A stretch of 64,000 nt of DNA from Alitiscatomonas aceti (GCF_025567195.1 NZ_JAOQJF010000017.1:1-64000); one strand, 5' to 3'. Positions 42,608 through 51,829 are shown, counted from the stretch's first letter. Numbers and translations are program-made. The notes: generated by a model not told the origin, from the sequence alone.

Positions 42608-43496
42608 TCCCGTTTATAAAAGAGAGGTGACGGTCCGGGCACGGAGCTTCCGGATGCCCCTGATCATCCTGGTGTTCAACGGGATCCTGGCGGTGGTGGC
42701 GCTGCTAAATATGTATTCGGCAGTGGCCCAGGTGCGGATCTCAGCCTCCGTCCAGTATTCCAGCTTCCTTCAGCTTTACGCCTTTGTGGCGACCCTGGAA
42801 TTCCTGCTTTTAATGTTTATCATGCCGGCGCTGACCTCCGGCAGCATCAGCGGAGAGCGGGAGCGGCAGACACTGGAGCTTCTGTTTACCACCAGGATGA
42901 CGCCGAAGGATATTGTGATGGGAAAACTGTTTTCTGCTTTGAGCCAGCTGATGGTGCTGATCGTATCCAGCTTCCCCATCCTTTTGCTGACCTTTGTATA
43001 CGGCAGTATGGATCTGATGGACCTGGCGTTTTTAATGGTATGTTTTCTGGTGACGGCGGTCTTCTGCGGCGGTATCGGGATTTTTTCTTCATCGCTGATG
43101 CGCCGGTCCACCTTTTCCAATGTGTGTACCTACGGGATCCTTCTGCTGGTGGTGGTGGGCACATATATGTTAAATATTTTTCTTCTTAATATGTCCCAGA
43201 TGCAGATTGCAGAGGAGATCTACCAGCTGGGAGAGACGCGGCCGGCGGCTTCGTCCGGCAGCGCAGTCTACCTTCTTCTGCTGAACCCCCTGGCTACCTT
43301 TGGGGAGATCATGGAAAAGCAGGTGACGGGAGGGATCGCGGACCTGTCCATCCGCCGGTTCCTTGGAAACGGACCGGATAATTTTGTGATCCGTCACTGG
43401 ATCCCGGTCAGCATACTGGTCCAGACCGTGTTTTCTGCCGGGCTGGTACGGGGAGCCGTGTATTTTTTAAATCCTCTGAAAAATGAGAAGAAATAG
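42597..43496 (+). CDS. ABC transporter permease
   Basis: GTG 42597, with AAGGTGG upstream, gives 299 residues and overlaps the ATPase gene by 11 bases. About six membrane segments are visible, along with the ABC-2-type feature 'SGERERQTLELLFTTRMTP' in the first cytoplasmic loop. Together with the ATPase and the 817-residue protein it likely exports a lipid, peptide or polymer under the control of the VanRS-like pair. The cargo is unknown. Confidence 0.85.
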   Translation: MKSNPVYKREVTVRARSFRMPLIILVFNGILAVVALLNMYSAVAQVRISASVQYSSFLQLYAFVATLEFLLLMFIMPALTSGSISGERERQTLELLFTTRMTPKDIVMGKLFSALSQLMVLIVSSFPILLLTFVYGSMDLMDLAFLMVCFLVTAVFCGGIGIFSSSLMRRSTFSNVCTYGILLLVVVGTYMLNIFLLNMSQMQIAEEIYQLGETRPAASSGSAVYLLLLNPLATFGEIMEKQVTGGIADLSIRRFLGNGPDNFVIRHWIPVSILVQTVFSAGLVRGAVYFLNPLKNEKK

Positions 43497-43505
43497 GAGG
43501 GCGCT

Positions 43506-44342
43506 ATGTTTTATATCGGATGCCATTTATCCTGCTCCAAGGGCTTTACAGCCATGGAAAGGGATGCGGAACGGATCGGAGCCACCACGTTCCAGTTTTT
43601 CACAAGAAATCCCAGGGGCAGCAGCGTAAAGGCCCTGGACCTGGAGGATATCCGGGAATTTTTAAAGAGAAAGGAAGAAAAGGGGCTGGGGACCCTGGTG
43701 GCCCACGCGCCCTATACCTTAAACGCCTGCTCGGCCGATGAAAAGGTCCGGGAGTTTGCCAGGAATACCATGGCCGACGATCTGGCAAGACTGGAGCATA
43801 CGCCTGGGAACGTTTACAATTTCCATCCGGGAAGCCATGTGAAGCAGGGAACGGAAACCGGGATCCGGCTGATCGCCGAAACGCTGAACGCGATCTTAAA
43901 GCCGGAGCAGTCCACCATAGTCCTTCTGGAGACCATGGCCGGAAAGGGCAGCGAGGTGGGAAGCCGGTTTGAGGAGCTCAGGGAGATCCTGGACCGGGTG
44001 GAGCTTTCGGAGAAAATGGGAGTCTGTCTGGATACCTGCCATGTCTGGGACGGCGGCTATGATATCGCAGGCGATCTGGACGGGGTCTTAACAGAATTTG
44101 ACCGGATCGTGGGCTTATCCAGATTAAAGGCTGTCCATTTAAACGACAGCATGAACCCTCTGGGGGCCAGAAAGGACCGCCATGCAAGGATCGGGGAGGG
44201 GCACATCGGCCTGGATGCCCTGGTGCGGGTGGTGAACCATCCGGCGCTCCGTGAGCTCCCCTTCTGTCTGGAAACGCCCAATGACCTGGAGGGATATAAA
44301 AGAGAGATCGGGCTTCTGCGTTCGCTGAGAACGGAAGGCTGA
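43506..44342 (+). CDS. nfo: Deoxyribonuclease IV (AP endonuclease)
   Basis: The 278-residue TIM-barrel enzyme cuts DNA 5' of abasic sites in base excision repair, using three zinc ions. Zinc-binding positions are seen in 'VYNFHPGSH', 'VLLETMAGKGSEVG', 'GVCLDTCHVWDGGYDIAGD', 'AVHLNDSMNPLGARKDRHA' and 'LPFCLETPNDLEGYKREI'. GGAGG precedes the ATG. It follows the ABC permease by 9 bases but is functionally separate. Confidence 0.95.
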   Translation: MFYIGCHLSCSKGFTAMERDAERIGATTFQFFTRNPRGSSVKALDLEDIREFLKRKEEKGLGTLVAHAPYTLNACSADEKVREFARNTMADDLARLEHTPGNVYNFHPGSHVKQGTETGIRLIAETLNAILKPEQSTIVLLETMAGKGSEVGSRFEELREILDRVELSEKMGVCLDTCHVWDGGYDIAGDLDGVLTEFDRIVGLSRLKAVHLNDSMNPLGARKDRHARIGEGHIGLDALVRVVNHPALRELPFCLETPNDLEGYKREIGLLRSLRTEG

Positions 44343-44377
44343 CGGCAGAAAATCCATTGGAAGGAGAAAATAGATCT

Positions 44378-45628
44378 ATGGGAATCATCAAAGCAGCGGC
44401 GGATGCCGTAAGAGGCGCTTTTGCAGACCAGTGGCTGGAGGTCATCGAGCCGGGAAACATGGGGGACCAGACTGTTTTTTCTGCTGGAGTTCCCACCCGC
44501 AGGGGCCAGAATACAAAGGGGACGCCGGGAGTGGTATCCAACGGCTCCAGGATCCGGGTATACCCCAACCAGTTCATGATGCTGGTGGACGGCGGCCGGG
44601 TCGTGGATTACACGGCAGAAGAGGGCTATTACACGGTCAACAATTCCATGGCCCCGTCCCTGTTCAACGGCCAGTTTGGAGAGGCTTTAAAGGAATCCTT
44701 TGACCGGATCCGTTTCGGCGGCCAGACCTATGGGGAGCAGAGGGTCTATTATATCAACCTCCAGGAGATCAAGGGCCTGAAGTTCGGTACCAGGACGCCG
44801 GTGAACTATTTCGACAGCTTTTATAACGCGGAGCTGTTCCTCAGGGCCCATGGGACGTACTCTGTGAAGATCACAGATCCCTTGAAATTTTACGGGGAAG
44901 TGATCCCGAAGAATACGGATCATGTGGAGATGGATGAGATCAACGAGCAGTATCTCAATGAATATATGGAGGCTTTCCAGACGGCCATCAACCAGATGTC
45001 TGCCGACGGGATCCGGATCTCCTTTGTGGCCTCTAAAGGCCGGGAGCTGGGCCGGTACATGGCCAATGTCCTGGACGAGGAATGGAACCAGCTGCGCGGC
45101 ATGGAGATCCAGGCCGTGGGCATCGGAAGCATCTCCTACGACGAGGAATCCCAGAAGCTGATCAACTTAAGGAACCGGGGCGCCATGTTAAGCGATCCGT
45201 CCATCCGGGAGGGATACGTCCAGGGACAGATCGCTGAGGGCTTAAATGCGGCCGGCTCCAATCCCAACGGCAGTCTGGCCGGATTCATGGGCATGGGGAT
45301 CGGAATGCAGAGCGGTGGAAGCTTCATGGGCGCAGCCTCGGCAGCCAACACAAGACAGATGGAGATGATGAACCAGGGAAGAAACGGGATGTACGGCCAG
45401 AACGCCGGGAATTTCCAGGGAGGAATGCCAGGCGCCGGCCCCAATGCAGGAGGAGGCCAGAACGGGCCTGCCGGGCAGACCTGGACCTGCGCCTGCGGCA
45501 GCGTGAATACGGGAAAATTCTGTCCCGAATGCGGTTCTCCCAGACCTGCGCCCGCAGCCTGGACCTGTGCCTGCGGCGCTGTGAACACGGGGAAATTCTG
45601 CTCTGAGTGCGGAAGACCAAGACAGTAG
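44378..45628 (+). CDS. ydjI: SPFH-domain protein with two C-terminal zinc ribbons, YdjI-like
   Basis: ATG 44378 (AAGGAG upstream) gives 416 residues. The SPFH/virion-core-like domain covers about 1-290 ('QWLEVIEPGNMGDQTVFSAG', 'GIRISFVASKGRELGRYMAN'). A Gly/Met/Asn-rich linker (about 291-365) leads to two almost identical zinc-ribbon copies ('WTCACGSVNTGKFCPECGSP' and 'WTCACGAVNTGKFCSECGRP'). B. subtilis YdjI, a membrane-associated partner of YdjG/YdjH in the PspA envelope-stress response, has this layout. The two genes that follow correspond to YdjG and YdjH. No pspA is in the window. Confidence 0.88.
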   Translation: MGIIKAAADAVRGAFADQWLEVIEPGNMGDQTVFSAGVPTRRGQNTKGTPGVVSNGSRIRVYPNQFMMLVDGGRVVDYTAEEGYYTVNNSMAPSLFNGQFGEALKESFDRIRFGGQTYGEQRVYYINLQEIKGLKFGTRTPVNYFDSFYNAELFLRAHGTYSVKITDPLKFYGEVIPKNTDHVEMDEINEQYLNEYMEAFQTAINQMSADGIRISFVASKGRELGRYMANVLDEEWNQLRGMEIQAVGIGSISYDEESQKLINLRNRGAMLSDPSIREGYVQGQIAEGLNAAGSNPNGSLAGFMGMGIGMQSGGSFMGAASAANTRQMEMMNQGRNGMYGQNAGNFQGGMPGAGPNAGGGQNGPAGQTWTCACGSVNTGKFCPECGSPRPAPAAWTCACGAVNTGKFCSECGRPRQ

Positions 45629-45647
45629 AGACGGAGGATGAGAGCAT

Positions 45648-46745
45648 ATGGCGCTGATGTCTTATAAATGTCCCAACTGCGGCGGCGGCCTGGTCTTTGA
45701 TCCGGATTCCCAGAAATTCCAATGTGAATACTGCCTTTCAGAGTTCACAGAGGAGGAAATGAAGCGGATGGAGGAGGCGTCCGCTTCTCCCGCAGAGGAA
45801 GAGAAGGCTGTTTTGGAAGAGGAAGGGACGGCTCCCCAGGAAGGGGACTCGTCCCAGTCTCCGGAAACCGGGGAGGCGGCCGTTTACACCTGTCCCAGCT
45901 GCGGGGCCCAGATCGTCACGGACGCCACCACGGCGGCTTCCTTCTGCTATTACTGCCATAACCCGGTGGTCTTTTCCGGCCGCCTTTCGGGAGACCATAT
46001 GCCGGACTTTGTCATCCCCTTTGCCATAGATAAAAAGGAGGCCACATCCCGCTTCTTAAGCTGGATCGGAAAAAAGAAGTTTGTGCCGGGGGATTTTTTC
46101 TCCAGGGACCAGATCGAAAAGCTGTCGGGGATCTACTTCCCTTACCTCATATACAGCTGCCAGGTGGACGGCCAGGCAGAGGCGGAAGCGGAAGAACAGC
46201 GCACCTGGGTCTCCGGCAGGACCCGGTACACAGAGCATAAAAGGTACCAGGTGGAACGGGCGGGCACACTGGAAGTTAAAAATTTAACAAGAAATGCTTT
46301 AAAAAAGAGCAATAAGGAGCTGGTGGAGGGAGTCCTGCCCTTTGATATGGAAAAGCTCCTGCCCTTCCAGATGGGGTATCTCTCCGGTTTCCAGGCGGAA
46401 AGGCGGGACATGGACGGGGAGAGCTTTGCAGACGAGGCGGAGCAGGAGGTAAAGCAGTATACCCTGGACCGGCTCCGGTCCTCCATGGATACATACAGCA
46501 GCGTGCGTATAAAAGATTCCTCCATGGAGATCCGGGATCCCCGGTGGCAGTACGCCCTTCTGCCGGTATGGGTCATGACCTATGGCCATAGGGCCGGAGG
46601 AAAAACGTACTATTTTGCCATGAACGGCCAGACCGGAAAGATCTGGGGACGGCTGCCGGTGGATAAAAGGAAGCTGGCGGGGCTGTTCTTCGGCGTATTT
46701 TTCCCGGTGTTTGCAGCGCTTATGATCGGAGGGTGGTTTCTGTGA
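45648..46745 (+). CDS. ydjG: Zinc-ribbon membrane protein, YdjG-like
   Basis: The 365-residue protein has an N-terminal zinc ribbon 'YKCPNCGGGL' ... 'FQCEYCLSEF' (about 6-32) and a second cysteine set 'YTCPSCGAQI' ... 'FCYYCHNPV' (about 83-108). A soluble middle domain follows, then a terminal membrane segment (about 342-365). This agrees with YdjG-type proteins (TFIIB-like ribbon plus membrane helices). It recruits or supports membrane-stress complexes in Bacillus; here the same operon order with YdjI and YdjH suggests the same role. Confidence 0.82.
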   Translation: MALMSYKCPNCGGGLVFDPDSQKFQCEYCLSEFTEEEMKRMEEASASPAEEEKAVLEEEGTAPQEGDSSQSPETGEAAVYTCPSCGAQIVTDATTAASFCYYCHNPVVFSGRLSGDHMPDFVIPFAIDKKEATSRFLSWIGKKKFVPGDFFSRDQIEKLSGIYFPYLIYSCQVDGQAEAEAEEQRTWVSGRTRYTEHKRYQVERAGTLEVKNLTRNALKKSNKELVEGVLPFDMEKLLPFQMGYLSGFQAERRDMDGESFADEAEQEVKQYTLDRLRSSMDTYSSVRIKDSSMEIRDPRWQYALLPVWVMTYGHRAGGKTYYFAMNGQTGKIWGRLPVDKRKLAGLFFGVFFPVFAALMIGGWFL

Positions 46746-47656
46746 GGATGAAAAAATGGATGGGAGTCCTGGGCATGGCGGCGTTTATGGCCGTTGGGAT
46801 CCCTGGGAATGCCGGGAGCGGACTGAGTATGACCGCCCAGGCCGCGGGCTCCGGGGAGATGGCAGGAAACGTCAGGGTCTTTGACCAGGCGGATCTTTTT
46901 CTGGAGGAAGAGGAAAAAGAGCTCCAGCAGGCCATCGACGCCCTCCGGGAAAAGATGGATATGGATGCGGCGGTGGTGACCGCAGAGGAAAATCCCGGTT
47001 CTGCCCAGGCCTATGCGGACGATTTTTATGAGGCCCACGGCTTTGGTACGGGAAGCGGCCGCGACGGGGCGCTTCTCCTGATCGACATGGACAACCGGGA
47101 GCTGTGTATCTCCACGGAAGGGAAGATGGTGCGGTATCTGACGGACAGCCGGATCGAAGCGGTGCTGGACGACATGTACGGCTATGCCGCAGCCGGAGAC
47201 TATTACCAGGCAGCCGGAGCGTTTGTGGAGGATCTGGAGGTCTGCTACGACAACGGGATCGCCGCGGACCAGTATAATTACGACCCGGAGACCGGAAAGA
47301 TCAGCCGCTACCGGTCGGTGCGCTGGTATGAGGCCCTGTTTGCCCTGGCGGCTGCGGCTGCCTGCGGCGGCTTTGCCGTCCTGGGCGTTGTGAGAGAGTA
47401 TAATATGCGGGATGAGGAAAGCCGGATGGAGGCCAATTTTAAGCTTTCCTACCGGAAGGACAGCGCCTTCCGTATGGGGAGCCGGGTGACGGATCTTCTG
47501 ATCGGAAGCTATGTGACCCAGCAGGTCATCGCCTCCCAGGACCACCGCAGCAGCGGAAGGAGCGGCGGAGGCAGGAGCCTTTCCTCCGGCGGCCGCAGCA
47601 CCACCCACCGGTCCTCCAGCGGAAGAAGCCATGGAGGCGGGAGCAGAAAATTTTAA
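46742..47656 (+). CDS. ydjH: TPM-domain membrane protein, YdjH/YgcG-like
   Basis: GTG 46742 follows GGAGGG with 8-base spacing and overlaps the previous stop (GTGA), giving 304 residues. A signal peptide precedes the TPM domain (about 40-175: 'VFDQADLFLEEEEKELQQAI', 'GRDGALLLIDMDNRELCIST'). One membrane helix (about 200-220) is followed by a Ser/Gly/Arg-rich tail of repeated 'SSGGRSTTHRSSSGRS' type. YdjH of B. subtilis has the same order. The basic Ser/Gly tail resembles other TPM proteins and may bind the membrane or RNA. Confidence 0.85.
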   Translation: MRMKKWMGVLGMAAFMAVGIPGNAGSGLSMTAQAAGSGEMAGNVRVFDQADLFLEEEEKELQQAIDALREKMDMDAAVVTAEENPGSAQAYADDFYEAHGFGTGSGRDGALLLIDMDNRELCISTEGKMVRYLTDSRIEAVLDDMYGYAAAGDYYQAAGAFVEDLEVCYDNGIAADQYNYDPETGKISRYRSVRWYEALFALAAAAACGGFAVLGVVREYNMRDEESRMEANFKLSYRKDSAFRMGSRVTDLLIGSYVTQQVIASQDHRSSGRSGGGRSLSSGGRSTTHRSSSGRSHGGGSRKF

Positions 47657-47681
47657 AAGCAGGAAAGAGAGGAACAGGGAT

Positions 47682-48098
47682 ATGACGATCATGGTAATGG
47701 ACGGCCAGGGCGGCCGCATGGGAAAAAGCGTGGTGGAGCAGATCCGGAAACGGTTTCCGGAGGACGAGATCCTGGCCATCGGAACCAACAGTATCGCTAC
47801 TGCCGCCATGCTGAAGGCCGGGGCGGACGCCGGAGCCACAGGAGAGAACCCGGCCATTGTGGGGAGCCGGAGGGCGGATATCATCATCGGGCCCATGGGC
47901 ATCGTCATCGCCGATTCCCTGATGGGGGAGATCACGCCGAACATGGCAGTGGCCCTGGGCCAGAGCCAGGCGAAAAAGGTGCTGATCCCGGTGAACCGGT
48001 GCCAGCATTTTGTGGTGGGCTGCCAGGATCTGCCCCTGGGCGATTATGTAAAGCTGGTGGTAGAGCAGGTGGAGGCCATTAAGCGGGGAGACTGCTAA
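47682..48098 (+). CDS. DUF3842 family protein
   Basis: ATG 47682 follows GAGAGG, giving 138 residues. The protein begins 'IMVMDGQGGRMGKSVVEQI', which resembles a dinucleotide/phosphate-binding loop. It continues with alternating strands and helices ('EILAIGTNSIATAAMLKAGA', 'GPMGIVIADSLMGEITPNMA') typical of DUF3842. The family is short, cytosolic and functionally unknown, found in clostridia. It probably belongs to the YdjI operon by position, 25 bases after ydjH. Confidence 0.85.
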   Translation: MTIMVMDGQGGRMGKSVVEQIRKRFPEDEILAIGTNSIATAAMLKAGADAGATGENPAIVGSRRADIIIGPMGIVIADSLMGEITPNMAVALGQSQAKKVLIPVNRCQHFVVGCQDLPLGDYVKLVVEQVEAIKRGDC

Positions 48099-48104
48099 GG
48101 GGCT

Positions 48105-49226
48105 TTATCCCTCCGGCTCCCGCTGGTCATAGACCCGTTCCCATTCCTTTGTCCCCTCCACCTTTGCCACCTGGCTCTGGTTCATCCGCAGGAATTTTAC
48201 CAGCTCATAGCAATCGATCCAGATCTCGTTGTTCCCTTCCTTCTGGGACTCGTCGAAGATCAGCTGGAGGCCGAAATGGAGATGGGGCGTGTCGATGTTG
48301 TTGGTGTTTTCCGTGGAGCTGTATCCGGTGCGGCCCAGATAGCCGATCACATCTCCGGCAGTGACCACGCTGCCTTCTGAGAGACAGCTCTGGTAGGGAT
48401 AATTTTTTCTCAGATGGGCGTAGTAATAATACCGTTTTTTATCGAAGCTGCGGATGCCGATGCGCCAGCCGCCGTACTGGTTCCAGCCCAGGGCCTCCAC
48501 GGTGCCGGATTCCACGGCGATGATGGGAGTTCCCACCTGGCCCATCATATCATGGCCCAGATGGCGGCGCTTGTAGCCGTAGGAGCGGGAAACGCCGAAG
48601 TCGTCATAGTCGCTGTATGGGAAGTCTCTGGCGATGGGGGAAAAGGCCTTGAGCCCGTATTTTGTGACCCAGGTCCCGGATCCAGTCTCTTCCGTGGAAG
48701 CCTGCTCCGGTCCGGCTGTTTCTGACGCGGCCTCTTCCGGTCCTGCCTCCTGATCAAAATATCCCACCATGCCGCCCAGGACTGCGCCGTAGGCTTCTTT
48801 ATAATAGGGATAATATTTCAGGCCCTCTGCCAGCGTATCCATGGATGTGCCGTTTTTTAAGGCTTCGGCCAGGGAATCCAGATCGGCCTGGCGGAACCTG
48901 GAAAAATCGCCGCCGTACCGCGCGCCTAAAAATGCCAGGAGCTGGATCCAGTCCAGGTGGACCGGAGCCTGACAGGTGTTGATATCCAGGCGGAAGGCCT
49001 TTTCCATGACCTCTGCCGGGACGGTGAAATCCACCCAGCGGATGAAGTCCTTTTCCTTTTCTTCCCCAGGGGGCGCGCTGTCGTCCTGTTCTGAAAGGAA
49101 ATACGTCTCCGAGGCTGCTTCCCGGCTTTTTAAGCCCAGGGAAAGGGTGAGAAAGGACAGGACCAGAAGCTGTATCACGATGATGACAGACGCTTTTGTT
49201 ATATGGAACGGTTTCATGGCATACAC
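48105..49226 (-). CDS. M23-family metallopeptidase (peptidoglycan endopeptidase)
   Basis: The 373-residue exported protein has an N-terminal membrane helix (about 14-32), a helical middle part and an M23 LytM domain (about 210-345). Zinc ligands are visible in 'RRHLGHDMMGQVGTPI', 'YYYYAHLRKNYPYQSCL' and 'DTPHLHFGLQLIFD'. GGAGG on the minus strand is 7 bases before ATG 49226. It likely cuts peptide cross-links in the wall and has some resemblance to SpoIIQ-type enzymes, although the zinc site here looks complete. Confidence 0.87.
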   Translation of the reverse strand: MYAMKPFHITKASVIIVIQLLVLSFLTLSLGLKSREAASETYFLSEQDDSAPPGEEKEKDFIRWVDFTVPAEVMEKAFRLDINTCQAPVHLDWIQLLAFLGARYGGDFSRFRQADLDSLAEALKNGTSMDTLAEGLKYYPYYKEAYGAVLGGMVGYFDQEAGPEEAASETAGPEQASTEETGSGTWVTKYGLKAFSPIARDFPYSDYDDFGVSRSYGYKRRHLGHDMMGQVGTPIIAVESGTVEALGWNQYGGWRIGIRSFDKKRYYYYAHLRKNYPYQSCLSEGSVVTAGDVIGYLGRTGYSSTENTNNIDTPHLHFGLQLIFDESQKEGNNEIWIDCYELVKFLRMNQSQVAKVEGTKEWERVYDQREPEG

Positions 49227-49327
49227 TCTCCTCCAGGGATTTGCGGGGCAGAGTTCCCGGCCCTGATGCAGAACGGGAGGGAACGCCCCGCAGACATTAT
49301 ATGGGGACAGGCCGGAGAATATGCCGG

Positions 49328-49356
49328 TTGTCAGGAAAAATGAATTGTGCTATGAT
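49328..49356 (+). promoter_or_regulatory. apt promoter
   Basis: TTGTCA (49328-49333) and TATGAT (49351-49356) are separated by 17 bases, 62 bases before the apt start codon. Confidence 0.72.
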
Positions 49357-49418
49357 AGGGCGTAGCAGGAGGAACCGGCGGCAGGAACGCGGGACTCCCG
49401 GAAAGGACGGAAGGAACA

Positions 49419-49943
49419 ATGAAAAAACTGGAAGATTATGTGATCAGCATCCCGGATTTTCCCAGTCCCGGGATCATTTTCAGGGATGTGACATCCATTT
49501 TACAGGATGGAGAGGGCCTTCATCTGGCCATTGACCAGCTCCTGGAAATGGTAAAGGATGTGGATTTTGATGTGATCGTGGGAGCCGAGTCCCGTGGCTT
49601 TATTTTCGGGATGCCCGTGGCTTATGAGCTCCACAAGCCCTTTATCCTGGCAAGAAAGCCGGGAAAGCTGCCGCGGGAGACGGTTTCTATGGATTATGAG
49701 CTGGAATACGGCACAGGGACCATCGAGATGCACGCAGATTCCATTAAACCCGGCCAGAAGGTGGTCATCATCGACGATCTGATCGCCACCGGAGGCACAG
49801 TGGAGGCCATTGCAAAGCTGGTGGAAAAGCTGGGCGGCCAGGTGGTGAAGATCTGCTTCATCATGGAGTTAGCGGGCCTCAAGGGCCGGGAAAAGCTGGC
49901 TGGCTATGATGTGGAATCAGCCATTATCTATGAAGGAAAATAA
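49419..49943 (+). CDS. apt: Adenine phosphoribosyltransferase
   Basis: This purine salvage enzyme makes AMP from adenine and PRPP. The 174 residues are normal length. The PRPP-binding motif is 'VVIIDDLIATGGTVEAIAKL' (about 122-141), and 'DFDVIVGAESRGFIFGMPVA' and 'RKPGKLPRETVSMDYELEYG' are the other conserved loops. GGAAGG precedes the ATG. In Firmicutes apt is often before relA; here it is not, and a small unknown gene follows. Confidence 0.96.
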   Translation: MKKLEDYVISIPDFPSPGIIFRDVTSILQDGEGLHLAIDQLLEMVKDVDFDVIVGAESRGFIFGMPVAYELHKPFILARKPGKLPRETVSMDYELEYGTGTIEMHADSIKPGQKVVIIDDLIATGGTVEAIAKLVEKLGGQVVKICFIMELAGLKGREKLAGYDVESAIIYEGK

Positions 49944-50043
49944 CGTGTAAAAGCAGCGGGACGGGCTGGAGGAGCGCAGGAGGAAAGCGCCCCTGGCCCG
50001 TATTCTGTACCCATAAGGGACATCGTGGAAAGGAAGGATAAGG

Positions 50044-50274
50044 ATGCGGGAGATCGTTTTTAAAATGGAACGGCCCGGCCTGGTGGAGGAGGGCCAGACC
50101 GTGGAGGTGAGCGAGTCGGTGTCGCCGGTGAACGTCAACTATATGATCGAGCCGGCGGTGGCCATGTCGGGGCTTTTTAAGTTCAATGAGCGGTTAAAAA
50201 GCCGCCAGGGCGTGGTAAAAAAGATCGTGGAAAACGACCGCGGCTTCTATGTGACTGTGGAATTTGACGAGTGA
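50044..50274 (+). CDS. 76-residue conserved small protein
   Basis: A good GGAAGGATAAGG site precedes ATG 50044. The acidic 76-residue product has a short beta-rich pattern ('IVFKMERPGLVEEGQTVEVS', 'GVVKKIVENDRGFYVTVEF') and no motifs I recognise. The last 28 bases overlap the 3' end of the convergent SpoVB-like gene, which supports it being a short stable gene. The 100-base gap after apt contains a GC-rich hairpin candidate (about 49979-50002) but no T-run. Confidence 0.7.
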   Translation: MREIVFKMERPGLVEEGQTVEVSESVSPVNVNYMIEPAVAMSGLFKFNERLKSRQGVVKKIVENDRGFYVTVEFDE

Positions 50275-51791
50275 TCCGGCCTTTTGTGGAACAGCAGCAA
50301 AAATAGAAGATATCCGGTGCAGACCAGCCCGATCTGGAGGACGGTGCCGAAAAAGGGAGGCAGGCTGCCGGGAAGGGGCAGCGGATCCGGGAACAGGGAG
50401 AAGATCCCCAGGGCTGACGCCAGGCAGAACGAGGGCTTTACGATCACCGCCCAGGCGTTGGGAGCATACCGGACCAGCCTTCTTAAGGAGTACAGATGAA
50501 GGAGGGAGAGGACCAGCTCTCCGGCCAGCATCCCCCAGAGGCAGGCCCGGATCCCGGCCCGGGGGATCCCGAAAAACACAAAGGCCAGGCGTACCAGCAG
50601 GGAGACCAGGTTGTGGAGAAAGGTAACGGAGGTCTTTCCCAGGCCGTTTAATACGCTCCCCATGGTGGTGGACAGATAAAGGAAGGGACAGAGCCAGGCC
50701 AGGATGGAGATGAAGCTTCCGGCCTCGGCGCTCTTAAACACCTGGAGTCCCAGGGAATCTCCAAAGGATGTGAAGATCCCGATGCACAGGATCCCCATAT
50801 AGGAGCTGTACCGGAAGGACAGGGCGATATTTTTCAGGATCCCGGAGCGGTTTCCCAGGGACTGGTGACGGGCCACCGAAGGCAGGAGGACCACTGCCAG
50901 AGAGTTTATGATGGCCGAGGGGAACATGACAAAGGGCAGGGCCATTCCTGTGAGGACACCATAGACGCTTAAGGCCTGGGACCGGGAAAGGCCGGAAAGC
51001 TCTAGGCGGACGGGGATCAGAATGGCCTCCAGGCTCTGGAGAAGGTTCATGACCAGCCGGTTGCCCATGAGGGGCAGGGCCATGGCCAGGAGCGGGGCTG
51101 CGGCTGTGAGGACAGAAGAGGGGGCGGGGCGTCCGGAAACGGATGGCCCGTCTTTTTTCCTGTTTCCAAAAAGAAGAAAGGAAAGCAGCGTAAAAAGGGC
51201 GGAGCCGGCCTCCCCGGCCACCAGGCCGGCCACAGCCGCCAGGACCGTCACCGGCCTCCCCTGTTCCTCCCAGATCCTGGCAATGAGAAAGACGGTGAAG
51301 ATGCGGATGCACTGCTCCACCATCTGGGAAAGGGCCGGGACCTGTACCTTTTCTTTTCCGTAATACCAGCCGCATAAGCAGGCATGGACGGACGTGCACG
51401 GAATGGCCAGGGCCATGGCCGGGAGCAGGGGCGCGCACCGGGGCTCCATCAGCACCTGGGACGCCAGGAAGCCGGAGAAGCGGATGATGACGGCAGCCAG
51501 TCCCAGGGCCAGTGAAAAGGAGATGATAAATCCGGCAAGGAGAGTCCTTCCAGCCCGGTCCCGGTCGGCAGCGGTGAAACGGGAGATGGCCGTCTGGATG
51601 GAACCGGCGCAGATGGAAAAACAGATGCCGTAGATGGGAAAGACCATCTGGTAAACGCCCAGGCCCTCGGCTCCGATGGTGCGGGACAGGAAGATACGGT
51701 AAAAGAATCCCAGGATCCTGGAGGCAATGCCGGTCAGGGTAAGGAGGAGGGCTCCGGCCGCCAGGGTATGGTTTTTGAAATAAGAGTGCAT
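50247..51791 (-). CDS. spoVB: MOP-superfamily flippase, SpoVB/MurJ-like
   Basis: The 514-residue membrane protein has about fourteen helices and the polysaccharide-exporter pattern 'LLLTLTGIASRILGFFYRIF', 'GAEGLGVYQMVFPIYGICFS' and 'SALFTLLSFLLFG'. That makes it a lipid-linked oligosaccharide flippase of the SpoVB group, used for spore cortex precursors, or a MurJ-like one for the vegetative wall. I use ATG 51791 (GGAG plus 6 bases) instead of the GTG at 51821. Spore use fits the PdaA homologue at 16686. Confidence 0.9.
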   Translation of the reverse strand: MHSYFKNHTLAAGALLLTLTGIASRILGFFYRIFLSRTIGAEGLGVYQMVFPIYGICFSICAGSIQTAISRFTAADRDRAGRTLLAGFIISFSLALGLAAVIIRFSGFLASQVLMEPRCAPLLPAMALAIPCTSVHACLCGWYYGKEKVQVPALSQMVEQCIRIFTVFLIARIWEEQGRPVTVLAAVAGLVAGEAGSALFTLLSFLLFGNRKKDGPSVSGRPAPSSVLTAAAPLLAMALPLMGNRLVMNLLQSLEAILIPVRLELSGLSRSQALSVYGVLTGMALPFVMFPSAIINSLAVVLLPSVARHQSLGNRSGILKNIALSFRYSSYMGILCIGIFTSFGDSLGLQVFKSAEAGSFISILAWLCPFLYLSTTMGSVLNGLGKTSVTFLHNLVSLLVRLAFVFFGIPRAGIRACLWGMLAGELVLSLLHLYSLRRLVRYAPNAWAVIVKPSFCLASALGIFSLFPDPLPLPGSLPPFFGTVLQIGLVCTGYLLFLLLFHKRPDHSSNSTVT

Positions 51792-51829
51792 GGGGCGCTC
51801 CGCGAGGAGAAGATTTGCCACAGTATATG

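Noticed and set aside
46610..47944. 444-codon minus-strand ORF opposite ydjH and DUF3842
   Set aside because: Antisense of genes with clear domains and ribosome sites; no start signal.
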